A DNA stretch of 11,742 bases, taken from positions 1 through 11,742 of the forward strand of contig CAMLRH010000050.1 of the NCBI GenBank assembly GCA_946482375.1. Direction: 5' to 3'. Positions 1-7,293 of the stretch are shown here, in pieces. Origin of the DNA: an uncultured Caulobacteraceae bacterium (GTDB lineage Bacteria; Pseudomonadota; Alphaproteobacteria; Caulobacterales; Caulobacteraceae). Numbering within the stretch: the stretch's first letter is position 1; each line of letters opens with the position of its first letter. Under the pieces are notes generated by a model. It searched no databases, was not told where the DNA came from, and saw nothing but the letters and a program-made list of their open reading frames with translations. The position numbers and the translations under genes are program-made.

Positions 1-802
1 TGGAGGTGCGGATGACCTCCGGCGGCAGGTCGAGGAAGCTCGCGTCCATGTCGCCCAGCACCGGGACCGGCCATTCGGCGAGCCCGGCGACTTCATCCAG
101 CAGGCCGTCGTCCTCGACCAGCTCCAGCTTCTTCGCCGCGCAGAGCTGGCGGGCGCCGTCGAGGATGCGGGCCTTCCGCTCTTCGACGTCCAGCACGACG
201 TAGTGGCCGGCCAGCGCCTCGCGGTACTCATCGAAGTCGCGAGCGCGGAACGGCTGACCGGAGCCCATGAAGCGGTGGCCTTCGGAAAGGTCACCGCTCT
301 CGATCCCGTCGACGGCGAAGGGCACGATCTGGCGGTCGAAGACACAAAGGATGCGCCGCAGCGGCCGCACCCAGCGCAGCTTGCCCGAACCCCAGGTCAT
401 CGACTTCGGCCACGGGAAGTTGCGGACGATGTCGTCGACCGTCTCGGCAACGATCTCGGCGGTGGGGCGGCCCTTCTTCTCGATCACCGCGAACCAGACG
501 CCGTCGCGCTCGGTCAGTTGCTCGCGGGTCAGGCCGGTCTTGCGCAGAAAGCCCTCCAGCGCCTGCTCCGGCGCGGAGGTCTTGGGGCCTTTCAGCTCCT
601 CGGTCCGGTCGCCCTGCGCGGCAGGCAGGCCGTCGGCGACCAGCGTCAGCCGGCGCGGCCCGGCATAGGTCTTGAATTCGGTCGGCTCCAGCCCGGCGGC
701 GGCCAGCCGCTCGCGCGCCAAGCGCTCAAAGTCCCGCGCCGCCTGCGCCTGCATGCGGGCCGGGATTTCTTCCGACAGCAGTTCGATCAGAAGCTCGGGC
801 AT
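1..802 (-). CDS. glyS: Glycyl-tRNA synthetase beta subunit, N-terminal part (runs off left edge)
   Basis: Beta subunit of the tetrameric (alpha2beta2) bacterial glycyl-tRNA synthetase, which charges tRNA-Gly in the cytoplasm; the beta chain mainly binds tRNA. Translating the complement from the ATG at 802 gives 267 codons without a stop. The protein opens with MPELLIELLSEEIPARMQ, the family's characteristic start, and contains GPRRL, FPWPKSMTWG, KLRWVRPLR and, at the window edge, EVIRTS, all typical of GlyS. The full family is near 690 residues, so roughly the first 40% is present. A GAGGGG sequence lies about 10 bases before the ATG. The partner glyQ lies upstream on the same strand but 284 bp away, with a palindromic element between them. 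No frameshift is seen in the visible part. Confidence 0.96.
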   Translation of the reverse strand, partial: MPELLIELLSEEIPARMQAQAARDFERLARERLAAAGLEPTEFKTYAGPRRLTLVADGLPAAQGDRTEELKGPKTSAPEQALEGFLRKTGLTREQLTERDGVWFAVIEKKGRPTAEIVAETVDDIVRNFPWPKSMTWGSGKLRWVRPLRRILCVFDRQIVPFAVDGIESGDLSEGHRFMGSGQPFRARDFDEYREALAGHYVVLDVEERKARILDGARQLCAAKKLELVEDDGLLDEVAGLAEWPVPVLGDMDASFLDLPPEVIRTS

Positions 803-911
803 CTAGGCGCGGCCCCTCGCGATCTCGGTGGCGATCTGCTCGGCGACGTTCATCTCCCTCCGCAGCCGTTTTGCGTGCCCGGCCGCACGATCCGAGTAAG
901 TGACGCGTTCA

Positions 912-1078
912 TAAACCCCCTTCCCCCTCGAGGGGGGAAGGGTCGGGGATGGGGGTGTGGCTTCTGCGTTGCGAGAGCAAGCGCTGTTTGGCTCGGCGCC
1001 AGCAAGCGGTGCCGCCCGCAGCTCAGCGGCTACACCCTCCACCCTCCCCTCCTCCCCTCGAGGGAGGAGGGTCGTGCT
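912..1078. repeat. Imperfect palindromic intergenic element between glyQ and glyS (two mirrored hairpin units)
   Basis: Two strong hairpins, 918-942 and 1047-1071, each centre on CTCGAG and carry one bulged base, at mirrored places. They are arranged as mirror images. The DNA between them is also related to its own reverse complement: 957-994 matches the complement of 1033-996 at 24 of 38 positions. The whole stretch is therefore one imperfect palindrome centred near 995. The flanking GGGTCGGGGATGGGGG-type tail resembles intergenic repeats common in Caulobacterales genomes, which I recall but cannot verify here. It starts just after the glyQ stop and lies in the leader of glyS. It may be a nonautonomous mobile repeat (BIME-like), and its hairpins could slow transcription or protect mRNA ends. 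Confidence 0.75.
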
Positions 1079-1086
1079 AGCTCGAC

Positions 1087-1992
1087 TCACGCCGCCGCCT
1101 CCTGCTGGGCGACCCAGGCTTCGGCGCACATCTTACAGAGGTCGCGGATGCGGCCGATGTAGCTGGCGCGTTCAGCGACCGCGATGGCGCCTCGGGCGTT
1201 CATCAGGTTGAACAGGTGGCTGGCCTTCAGGACCATGTCGTAGGCCGGCAGCACCAGCGCCTCGCCGGTGTATGAGCGCGCCAGCATGGCCGGGACCTCG
1301 CGCTCCATGTCCTCGAACTGGCGCTTCAGCACCTCGACGTTCCAGCCGTGGAAGTTGGCCTCGGAATGCTGGCGCTCGTTGGCGAGGAAGACGTCGCCGT
1401 AGGTCGTCGCGCCCAGCGGCGCGTCCGGGTCGTTGAAGGGCAGCTCATAGACGTTGTCGACGCCGAAGACGTACATCGCCAGCCGCTCGAGGCCGTAGGT
1501 CAGCTCGCCCGCCACCGGGTTCACGTCGAGCCCGCCGACCTGCTGGAAGTAGGTGTACTGGCTGACCTCCATGCCGTCGCACCAGACCTCCCAACCGAGC
1601 CCCCAGGCGCCGACGGTCGGGTTTTCCCAGTCGTCCTCGACGAAGCGGATGTCGTGCAGCTTGAGGTCGATGCCGATGGCCTCCAGCGAGCCGAGGTACA
1701 GCTCCTGCATGTCGGGCGGGTTGGGTTTAAGGATCACCTGGTACTGGTAGTAGTGCTGTAGCCGGTTGGGGTTCTCGCCGTAGCGACCGTCGCCGGGCCG
1801 CCGGGAGGGCTGGACGTAAGCCGCGTTCCAGGGTTTCGGCCCCAGCGCCTGCAGCACCGTCGCCGGGTGCAGCGTGCCGGCGCCCACTTCCGTGTCGTAG
1901 GGCTGCAGAATCACGCAGCCGCGCGAGGCCCAATAGTCATGGAGCCTCAGGATCAGGCCTTGAAACGACTTGGGTTTTTCGGCGTAGGCCAT
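1087..1992 (-). CDS. glyQ: Glycyl-tRNA synthetase alpha subunit
   Basis: Catalytic alpha subunit of the tetrameric glycyl-tRNA synthetase, a class II enzyme that activates glycine with ATP and transfers it to tRNA-Gly together with GlyS. It is 301 residues, the usual family length. It opens with [18 protein letters not shown], followed by [18 protein letters not shown] (residues 31-48), [16 protein letters not shown] (62-77), [10 protein letters not shown] (81-90), [20 protein letters not shown] (124-143) and the active-site stretch [20 protein letters not shown] (153-172), all near-invariant in GlyQ. The start ATG at 1992 has only a weak GAAGAG-type ribosome site. Upstream, only 18 bp separate the start from the T-tract of a terminator. 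glyS follows on the same strand after a 284-bp gap. The protein ends in a plain Gln/Glu/Ala tail. Confidence 0.98.
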   Translation of the reverse strand: MAYAEKPKSFQGLILRLHDYWASRGCVILQPYDTEVGAGTLHPATVLQALGPKPWNAAYVQPSRRPGDGRYGENPNRLQHYYQYQVILKPNPPDMQELYLGSLEAIGIDLKLHDIRFVEDDWENPTVGAWGLGWEVWCDGMEVSQYTYFQQVGGLDVNPVAGELTYGLERLAMYVFGVDNVYELPFNDPDAPLGATTYGDVFLANERQHSEANFHGWNVEVLKRQFEDMEREVPAMLARSYTGEALVLPAYDMVLKASHLFNLMNARGAIAVAERASYIGRIRDLCKMCAEAWVAQQEAAA

Positions 1993-2010
1993 GCGTCTCT
2001 TCGCGGGCGC

Positions 2011-2043
2011 AAAAAAGTCGGCGGACCATAGGGCCCGCCGACT
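2011..2043 (-). terminator. Rho-independent terminator after the fasciclin gene, just upstream of glyQ
   Basis: On the minus strand a perfect 9-bp GC-rich stem (2043-2035 with 2024-2016) encloses a short loop and is followed directly by six T residues (2016-2011). This is a textbook intrinsic terminator. It lies 27 bp after the fasciclin stop codon and would end that transcript. It also sits only 18 bp before the glyQ start, so any transcript begun further upstream must read through it to reach glyQ. Confidence 0.85.
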
Positions 2044-2053
2044 GCTGACTCAA
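2025..2053 (-). promoter_or_regulatory. Possible glyQ promoter embedded in the terminator hairpin
   Basis: Reading the minus strand, TTGAGT (2053-2048) and TATGGT (2030-2025) are separated by exactly 17 bp. Each matches the sigma-70 consensus at four of six positions. The -10 element falls in the loop of the terminator, so transcription would start within or just after the hairpin and give a leader of roughly 25 bases. It is the best candidate in the 77-bp gap, but the match is modest. Confidence 0.3.
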
Positions 2054-2069
2054 GCCGAGTTGGGGTGGC

Positions 2070-2777
2070 TTAGCTCGCCGGCGCTTCAGCCGGTTGAGCA
2101 GCGGCGTTGGCCGCATCGACGGCCGCGGCGGCGGCCCGCTCGGCAGCGGCGGCGGCCTTGCCCTGGGCGATCACGGGATCCGTGGGGCTGAGCACGCGGT
2201 CGACGACATAGATGATGCCGTTGGTGGCGCGGACTTCGGCTTGCAGGATGTTGGCGCTGTTGGCCTTCAGGTTGGCCGCGTCGGTGCCGTCGAGCAGCAG
2301 CTCCTTGCCGGCGACGGTCTGCACCGGGCCGCGCGCTCCCTTGACCTTGGTCAGGTCCACCGGGGCGTTGACGACGTGATAGACGAGCAGGCCCTGCAGC
2401 TCGCCCGCGTTCTCGGTCTTCATCAGGCGGTCGAGCTCGCCCGCCGGGAGGGCGGCGAAGGCGGCGTCCGTGGGGGCGAAGACCGTCAGGTTGGGGTTCG
2501 TCTTCAGGACGGCCGTCAGGTTGGTCTTGTCCAGCGCCTTGACGAAGGTGGTGAACTGACCGGAAGCCTTGGCCGTCTCGACCAGATCGCCCTTGGCGAC
2601 GATCGGAACGTAGGCCGGCGCGGCGGGAGCCGGGGCCGCCTCGGGGGCAGGAGCAGCCACGGCGGCCGTGGCCGCAACAGGTTCAGCCGAAGCAGTCGCT
2701 TCAGCGGTTTGGGCGTGAGCCGCGCCAGTGAACAGGGCCACGGCGGCAGCGGCGGTAAGTAGACGATAGAGAGTCAT
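2070..2777 (-). CDS. Secreted fasciclin (FAS1) domain protein
   Basis: An exported protein of 235 residues with one FAS1 fold, a domain associated with adhesion or ligand binding outside the cytoplasm; its ligand here is unknown. Residues 1-23 form a signal peptide ending AHAQ. Residues 24-57 are an Ala/Pro/Glu-rich linker. Residues 58-200 are the FAS1 domain, with NLTVFAPTDAAFAALP (96-111), LLVYHVV (130-136) and the closing NGIIYVVDRVL (186-196). The C-terminal 35 residues are Ala-rich and probably helical or disordered. I chose the ATG at 2777 because GGAGG lies 8 bases before it and the signal peptide follows directly; an upstream in-frame TTG would add six unneeded residues. A terminator follows the stop. 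A secreted-protein gene lies upstream on the same strand, 78 bp away. Confidence 0.93.
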   Translation of the reverse strand: MTLYRLLTAAAAVALFTGAAHAQTAEATASAEPVAATAAVAAPAPEAAPAPAAPAYVPIVAKGDLVETAKASGQFTTFVKALDKTNLTAVLKTNPNLTVFAPTDAAFAALPAGELDRLMKTENAGELQGLLVYHVVNAPVDLTKVKGARGPVQTVAGKELLLDGTDAANLKANSANILQAEVRATNGIIYVVDRVLSPTDPVIAQGKAAAAAERAAAAAVDAANAAAQPAEAPAS

Positions 2778-2844
2778 GCAGGGCGCCTCCGACAATGAAG
2801 GCGGCGACCATAACCGCGCTCAAGGCCAAAATGGGGCGCCCTGC
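2778..2844 (-). promoter_or_regulatory. Inverted repeat in the fasciclin gene leader, one arm against the start codon
   Basis: A perfect 10-bp inverted repeat consists of GCAGGGCGCC at 2778-2787 and GGCGCCCTGC at 2835-2844 (plus-strand reading), 47 bp apart. In the minus-strand mRNA the second arm runs from inside the GGAGG ribosome binding site to the base just before the ATG at 2777. If folded, the hairpin would limit ribosome access. The pairing is seen directly; a regulatory role is inference. The rest of the 78-bp gap shows no clear terminator. Confidence 0.4.
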
Positions 2845-2855
2845 TGAATTCCCTG

Positions 2856-3212
2856 TTAGTTGCCGGCGGCGGCGGTGCGCTTGCCGGCGCGCGACAGCGG
2901 CTGGCCGTACTTGGCACGGTTCTCGGCGGTGTCGGGAACCGGGCCGTTGGTGACCGTGCGCATCGTCACGGTGCCCGGTTCGCCCATGGTCGTGGTGGTC
3001 AGGCTGGACGCCGGGACGCCGGCTGTCGTGGCCGAAGCGCTGACGGGCAGGCCGGTGACCGGATCGACAATCGCCGTGGTCGTGGTGGTGGTGGTCGTGT
3101 TGCCCTGGGCGTCGATCGTCACGTCGGTGTCGGTCGATTGCGCATAGGCGGTGGAGCCGGCGGCGAGCGCTGCCGCGAAACCGGCTGCGGTCAGAAGGCG
3201 TGTCAGGGTCAT
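2856..3212 (-). CDS. Small secreted Thr-rich protein of unknown function
   Basis: A 118-residue protein that I do not recognise as a named family. Residues 1-25 are a signal peptide (MTLTRLLTAAGFAAALAAGS to AYAQ), so it is exported. The mature part is polar and Thr-rich, with a run of eight Thr near residues 39-46, and ends in a basic tail with PDTAENRAKYGQPLSRAGKR. I recall similar tails in unnamed Caulobacterales proteins. The ATG at 3212 was chosen because GAGG lies six bases before it and the signal peptide begins at once; upstream in-frame ATGs lack well-spaced ribosome sites. Its first residues (MTLxRLLTAA) match those of the downstream fasciclin protein. It diverges from glnK across a 274-bp gap. 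Confidence 0.8.
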   Translation of the reverse strand: MTLTRLLTAAGFAAALAAGSTAYAQSTDTDVTIDAQGNTTTTTTTTAIVDPVTGLPVSASATTAGVPASSLTTTTMGEPGTVTMRTVTNGPVPDTAENRAKYGQPLSRAGKRTAAAGN

Positions 3213-3825
<613 letters not shown>

Positions 3826-3849
3826 GACATCGGGGACAAGGGGATTGTC

Positions 3850-5376
3850 ATGAAACTCTTTGGATTGAACCGGCTGGCGGGCTTGCTGCTCGCGGCCACC
3901 ATCGCCGGAGCGCCCGTGGCGCTACCGGCCTTCGCCCAGGAAGCCGCCGCGCCGGTCGCGGCTGAAGCGACCGCACCCACGCCTGAAGCCGCGGCTCCGG
4001 CCGTAACGGAAGAGGCGGCCGCGCCTGCCGAGGCGGCTCCCGCCGAGGAAGCCGCGCCGGCGACGCCCGACAAGGGCGACACCACCTGGATGCTGGTCTC
4101 CACCATCCTGGTGCTGCTGATGATCGTGCCCGGCCTGGCGCTCTTCTACGGCGGTCTGGTCCGCCAGAAGAACATGCTGTCGGTGCTGATGCAGGTCACC
4201 ACCGTGGCCGCCATCGGCATGATCGCCTGGCTGTTCTGGGGCTACAGCCTCGCCTTCACGGACGGCGGCGGCCTCAACAAGTTCGTCGGCGGCTTTGGCA
4301 AGTTCGCACTGGGCGGAGTGACCGTCTCGTCGAACGTGGAGACCTTCTCCAACGGCGTGGTCATCCCCGAGATGGTGTTCATCGCCTTCCAGATGACCTT
4401 CGCGGCCATCACCGCGGCGCTGGTCGTCGGCGGCATCGTCGAGCGCATCAAGTTCGGCGCCATCGTGCTGTTCGCGATCCTCTGGCCGCTGCTCTCCTAT
4501 TACCCGATGGCCCACATGGTCTGGTACTGGGCGGGCGCCACCTCGGGCTTCGGCATGTCGGCGGACGACCTCGTCGGCGGCGCGGGCCTGCTGTGGGGCT
4601 GGGGCGCGCTGGACTTTGCCGGCGGCACGGTCGTGCACATCAATGCCGGTATCGCCGCCCTCGTCGGCGCCGTGATGCTCGGCAAGCGCACTGGCTACGG
4701 CAAGGAGCCGATGCCGCCGCACTCGCTGACGCTGACCATGGCGGGCGCGGGCATGCTGTGGGTGGGCTGGTTCGGCTTCAACGCCGGCTCCAACCTGGAA
4801 GCCAACGGCTACGCCGCGCTGGCGATGATCAACACCTTCGTCGCGACGGCGGCGGCGGGGCTCTCCTGGGCCCTCACCGAAAAGCTGCTGCGCGGCAAGG
4901 CAAGCGGCCTGGGCGTCGCCTCGGGTCTGGTCGCCGGCCTGGTCGCCATCACCCCGGCCGCGGGCTTCGTCGGACCGGTGGGCGCGGTGGTGCTGGGCCT
5001 CGTGGTCTCGCCGACCTGCGTGCTCTTCTGCTCCTACGTGAAGAACGCGCTGAAGTACGACGACAGCCTGGACGCCTTCGGCATCCACGCGGTCGGCGGC
5101 ATCGTCGGCGCCATCGGCACGGGCATCCTGGTGAACCCCGCGCTGGGCGGCGCCGGCCTGGTCGATTTCACGACCGGCCAAGCGGCGGCTTACGACGCGG
5201 GCATGCAGATCTTGGCTCAGATCAAGGCGGTCAGCCTGGCCGTCGTCTGGTCGGCCGTGGCCAGCGCCATCGTGTTCGGCCTGATCAAAGTCATCTTCGG
5301 CCTGCGGGTGTCCGCGGAAACCGAAGAGGAAGGCCTCGACATCGCCGCCCACGGCGAGCGCGCTTACCACGCGTAA
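3850..5376 (+). CDS. amtB: Ammonium transporter (Amt family) with signal peptide and Ala/Pro/Glu-rich N-terminal extension
   Basis: A membrane channel for ammonium/ammonia uptake, working as a trimer gated by GlnK. Of 508 residues, 1-30 are a signal peptide ending AFAQ, 31-76 are a low-complexity Ala/Pro/Glu stretch, and about 79-485 are the Amt core of 11 membrane helices. Key residues are present: Asp255 and His263 in GALDFAGGTVVHINAG, and the second pore His413 in FGIHAVGGI, the twin-His pair. PGLALFYGGLVRQKNMLS (94-111) is also a family signature. The cytoplasmic tail ends in GLRVSAETEEEGLDIAAHGE, typical of Amt proteins that dock PII. AGGGG lies six bases before the ATG. The 46-residue extension should be periplasmic. 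A strong terminator follows 24 bp after the stop codon. Confidence 0.97.
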   Translation: MKLFGLNRLAGLLLAATIAGAPVALPAFAQEAAAPVAAEATAPTPEAAAPAVTEEAAAPAEAAPAEEAAPATPDKGDTTWMLVSTILVLLMIVPGLALFYGGLVRQKNMLSVLMQVTTVAAIGMIAWLFWGYSLAFTDGGGLNKFVGGFGKFALGGVTVSSNVETFSNGVVIPEMVFIAFQMTFAAITAALVVGGIVERIKFGAIVLFAILWPLLSYYPMAHMVWYWAGATSGFGMSADDLVGGAGLLWGWGALDFAGGTVVHINAGIAALVGAVMLGKRTGYGKEPMPPHSLTLTMAGAGMLWVGWFGFNAGSNLEANGYAALAMINTFVATAAAGLSWALTEKLLRGKASGLGVASGLVAGLVAITPAAGFVGPVGAVVLGLVVSPTCVLFCSYVKNALKYDDSLDAFGIHAVGGIVGAIGTGILVNPALGGAGLVDFTTGQAAAYDAGMQILAQIKAVSLAVVWSAVASAIVFGLIKVIFGLRVSAETEEEGLDIAAHGERAYHA

Positions 5377-5400
5377 GATCGTTCTTCCTGGCGTACGGGA

Positions 5401-5428
5401 CGGGGGCCTTCGGGCCCCCGTTTTCGTT
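5401..5428 (+). terminator. Rho-independent terminator after amtB
   Basis: A perfect 8-bp GC stem (5401-5408 with 5413-5420) closed by a TTCG tetraloop is followed by TTTTCGTT. It lies 24 bp past the amtB stop and ends the glnK-amtB transcript. The opposite strand lacks a T-tract, so it looks one-directional, although the convergent DUF924 gene ends only a few bases away. Confidence 0.9.
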
Positions 5429-5432
5429 CCGG

Positions 5433-5972
5433 CTATCCCGCGAACCCGCCGCCGTCGAGGAAGGCCTGCTCCTCGGCGGTCGTCTCACGGCCCAGCATGA
5501 CATTGCGGTGGGGGAAGCGGCCGAAGCGGACGATGATGTCGCGGTGCACGATAGCCCATTTGAGCGTCTCTGGGTCGCCGAGCGCCTCGCACAGCCCGAC
5601 CCCGTAGTCCTGGTCGGCCAGGTCTTCGGAATGCTCGAACGGCAGGTAGAAGAACGACCGCAGCGCGGCGTCGGTCTGCTGGTCGAAGCCGCGCGCAATC
5701 GCCTGGCGCGCCACCGAACGGGCCAGCGGATCGGTGGCGAAGGCGTGGGGCGAGCGGCGGAACAGATTGCGCGGAAACTGGTCCAGCAGGATCAGCAGCG
5801 CCAGCGCGCCCTCGGCGCTCTCCCCCCAGTCGAGTTCGCCGCGCGCGGCGGCGTGATGCAACGCCTCGAAGCGGTCGCGGATGGCGGCGTCAAAGGCATC
5901 GTCGCGGGCGAACCACTTCGCAGGCCCCGCGCCGACCCAGAAATCAATTACGTCTTGCGGCAGTCTGGCCAT
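5433..5972 (-). CDS. DUF924 family protein
   Basis: A 179-residue cytoplasmic protein of the DUF924 family, all-helical and TPR-like; its biochemical role is not established. Family marks are LLDQFPRNLFR followed by AFATDPLAR, then FFYLPFEHSEDLADQ, VHRDIIVRFGRFPHRN and LGRETTAEEQAFL close to the C-terminus. The length is the usual one for the family. I chose the ATG at 5972, which has AGGTGA five bases upstream, over an in-frame GTG nine bases earlier that overlaps this ribosome site. It converges on amtB, with that gene's terminator between, and diverges from the DUF1801 gene across 48 bp that must hold both promoters. I see no functional link to its neighbours. Confidence 0.93.
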   Translation of the reverse strand: MARLPQDVIDFWVGAGPAKWFARDDAFDAAIRDRFEALHHAAARGELDWGESAEGALALLILLDQFPRNLFRRSPHAFATDPLARSVARQAIARGFDQQTDAALRSFFYLPFEHSEDLADQDYGVGLCEALGDPETLKWAIVHRDIIVRFGRFPHRNVMLGRETTAEEQAFLDGGGFAG

Positions 5973-6020
5973 TGAATTCACCTGCGGTGACAGAAAGCAG
6001 CCGAAGGAGCCCGGGACAAC

Positions 6021-6407
6021 ATGAAGAAAAGGGTGCTGGCCCCCGGAGAAACCCCGTCGGGCCTGATCGACTCGAAAATCCAGGAGCTTGGCGATTGGCG
6101 CGGCGAAGCGCTCGCACGCGTGCGCGCCCTCATCAAGGACGCCGATCCCGCTGTGGTCGAGGAGTGGAAGTGGAACGTGCCGGTATGGTCACACGACGGC
6201 ATCATCTGCACCGGCGAGACCTACAAGAAGGCCGTGAAGCTGACCTTCGCCAAGGGCGCGTCGCTGGCCGACCCTTCCGGCCTGTTCAACTCCAGCCTCG
6301 ACGGAAACGTGCGGCGCGCCATCGACATCCACGAAGGTGAGTTGATCGACGAAGCCGCCTTCAAGGCGCTGATCCGCGCCGCCGTCGCGCTGAACGCGTC
6401 ACGGTAG
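6021..6407 (+). CDS. DUF1801 family protein
   Basis: A 128-residue soluble protein of the DUF1801 (YdhG-like) family; no reaction is established. Recognisable parts are LARVRALIKDADPAVVEEWK (about 31-50), PVWSHDGIICTGETYKKAVK (about 54-73), FAKGASLADPSGLFNSSL and RRAIDIHEGELIDEAAFKAL. The length fits a single-domain member. AAGGAG lies 11 bases before the ATG, which is slightly long but the only good site. It diverges from DUF924 and converges on ispE: its TAG stop (6405-6407) directly abuts the complement of the ispE TAA stop (6408-6410). There is no room for a terminator between them, so each transcript must run into the other gene. Confidence 0.92.
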   Translation: MKKRVLAPGETPSGLIDSKIQELGDWRGEALARVRALIKDADPAVVEEWKWNVPVWSHDGIICTGETYKKAVKLTFAKGASLADPSGLFNSSLDGNVRRAIDIHEGELIDEAAFKALIRAAVALNASR

Positions 6408-7286
6408 TTACCACGGCCCGCCCAGCCGGCAGCGGCGGACCCACCAGTCGGGGCGCATGGTTTCGAGGCGTTCGGCCAGCCCCCCGGCCTCGATGTCGCC
6501 GGCGCACAGCGCAAAGCAGGTGGCGCCAGAACCGCTCATGCGAGCGAACAGGGTCTCCGGTTCGTCGGCCAGCGTCTCCAGCACCTCGCCGATGACCGGC
6601 TGCAGGGAGATGGCGGGGGCCTCCAGGTCGTTGCGGCAGACGCTCAGGAAGGCCGCGACGTCTTCGGGGCTCTCGAACGTGTCGGGGAGCCACGGCCGTT
6701 CCGCCCCGCCCGGCGCGCCTATCGCATCGAAGGTCCGATAGACGTCGGCGGTCGAGGAGGCGACGCGGGGATTCACGAGGACGGCGTCGAGGACGGGCAT
6801 GTCCGGGGCGGGCGACAGGCGTTCTCCCCTGCCCTCGGCGACGACGGGTTCGCCGTGAAGGCAGGCCGCGCCGTCGGCGCCCAGCGCGGCGGCGATCTGC
6901 GTCAGCGTTTCGTCCTGCACGACGAGTTGGAGCGCTTCGGACAGCAGCCTCAGCGTCGCTCCGGCGTCCGATGACCCACCGCCCAGGCCCGCCGCCACCG
7001 GCAGGCGCTTGTCGAGGATCAGGCGCAGCGAGGGCGTCGGGCCGCTGGTCCGCTGCAACAGCGCCCGCGCCGCGCGGACGACGAGGTTGTCGTCGTCGGC
7101 CGCAAGCTCATGGCCGAAGGGGCCGGTGACCTCAAACTCAGGCGTTTCCGCGCCCTGCACAGCCACCACATCGCCGACGTCGGCGAAGGTCATCAGGCTG
7201 CAGATCGGGTGGTAGCCATCCGGTCCCGGTTCTCCGACGTGGAGGAACAGGTTCACCTTGGCCGGCGCGAAGGCGGACAGCTTCAT
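6408..7286 (-). CDS. ispE: 4-diphosphocytidyl-2-C-methyl-D-erythritol kinase
   Basis: A GHMP-superfamily kinase that phosphorylates CDP-methylerythritol with ATP in the methylerythritol phosphate route to isoprenoids. Numbering from the ATG at 7286 (292 residues): the opening FAPAKVNLFLHV places the substrate-pocket Lys at 10, as in E. coli IspE; DGYHPICSL follows at 23-31; the ATP loop PVAAGLGGGSSDAGA spans 96-110; the catalytic Asp is Asp138 in LGADGAACLHG; and the third motif, ARMSGSGATCFAL, lies at 248-260. An in-frame ATG at 7301 would add five residues, but it lies in a palindromic repeat and lacks a good ribosome site. The chosen start has GGTGAG three bases upstream. A TPR lipoprotein gene and ETF-QO lie upstream on the same strand. 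The stop abuts that of DUF1801. Confidence 0.96.
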   Translation of the reverse strand: MKLSAFAPAKVNLFLHVGEPGPDGYHPICSLMTFADVGDVVAVQGAETPEFEVTGPFGHELAADDDNLVVRAARALLQRTSGPTPSLRLILDKRLPVAAGLGGGSSDAGATLRLLSEALQLVVQDETLTQIAAALGADGAACLHGEPVVAEGRGERLSPAPDMPVLDAVLVNPRVASSTADVYRTFDAIGAPGGAERPWLPDTFESPEDVAAFLSVCRNDLEAPAISLQPVIGEVLETLADEPETLFARMSGSGATCFALCAGDIEAGGLAERLETMRPDWWVRRCRLGGPW

Positions 7287-7293
7287 CTTCTCA

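Noticed and set aside
803..1129. A 108-residue minus-strand frame spanning the glyQ-glyS gap
   Set aside because: Its middle is translated palindromic repeat and its start lies inside glyQ; only its last 16 codons follow a ribosome-site-like sequence.
203..1162. A 319-residue plus-strand frame over glyS and the gap
   Set aside because: The opposite strand encodes GlyS with strong family motifs; this frame has no recognisable domain and runs through the palindromic element.
1087..2069. T-box or glycine riboswitch control of glyQ
   Set aside because: Only 77 bp separate the fasciclin stop from the glyQ start, too short for either, and no matching conserved elements are visible.
3922..5370. 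A 482-residue open frame on the strand opposite amtB
   Set aside because: It is a His/Arg/Asp-rich antisense shadow of a clear ammonium transporter, caused by GC-rich codon use, and shows no domain.
4593..5975. A 460-residue plus-strand frame covering the end of amtB and the whole of DUF924
   Set aside because: It is Arg/Gly-rich, crosses the amtB terminator, and overlaps two well supported genes in other frames.
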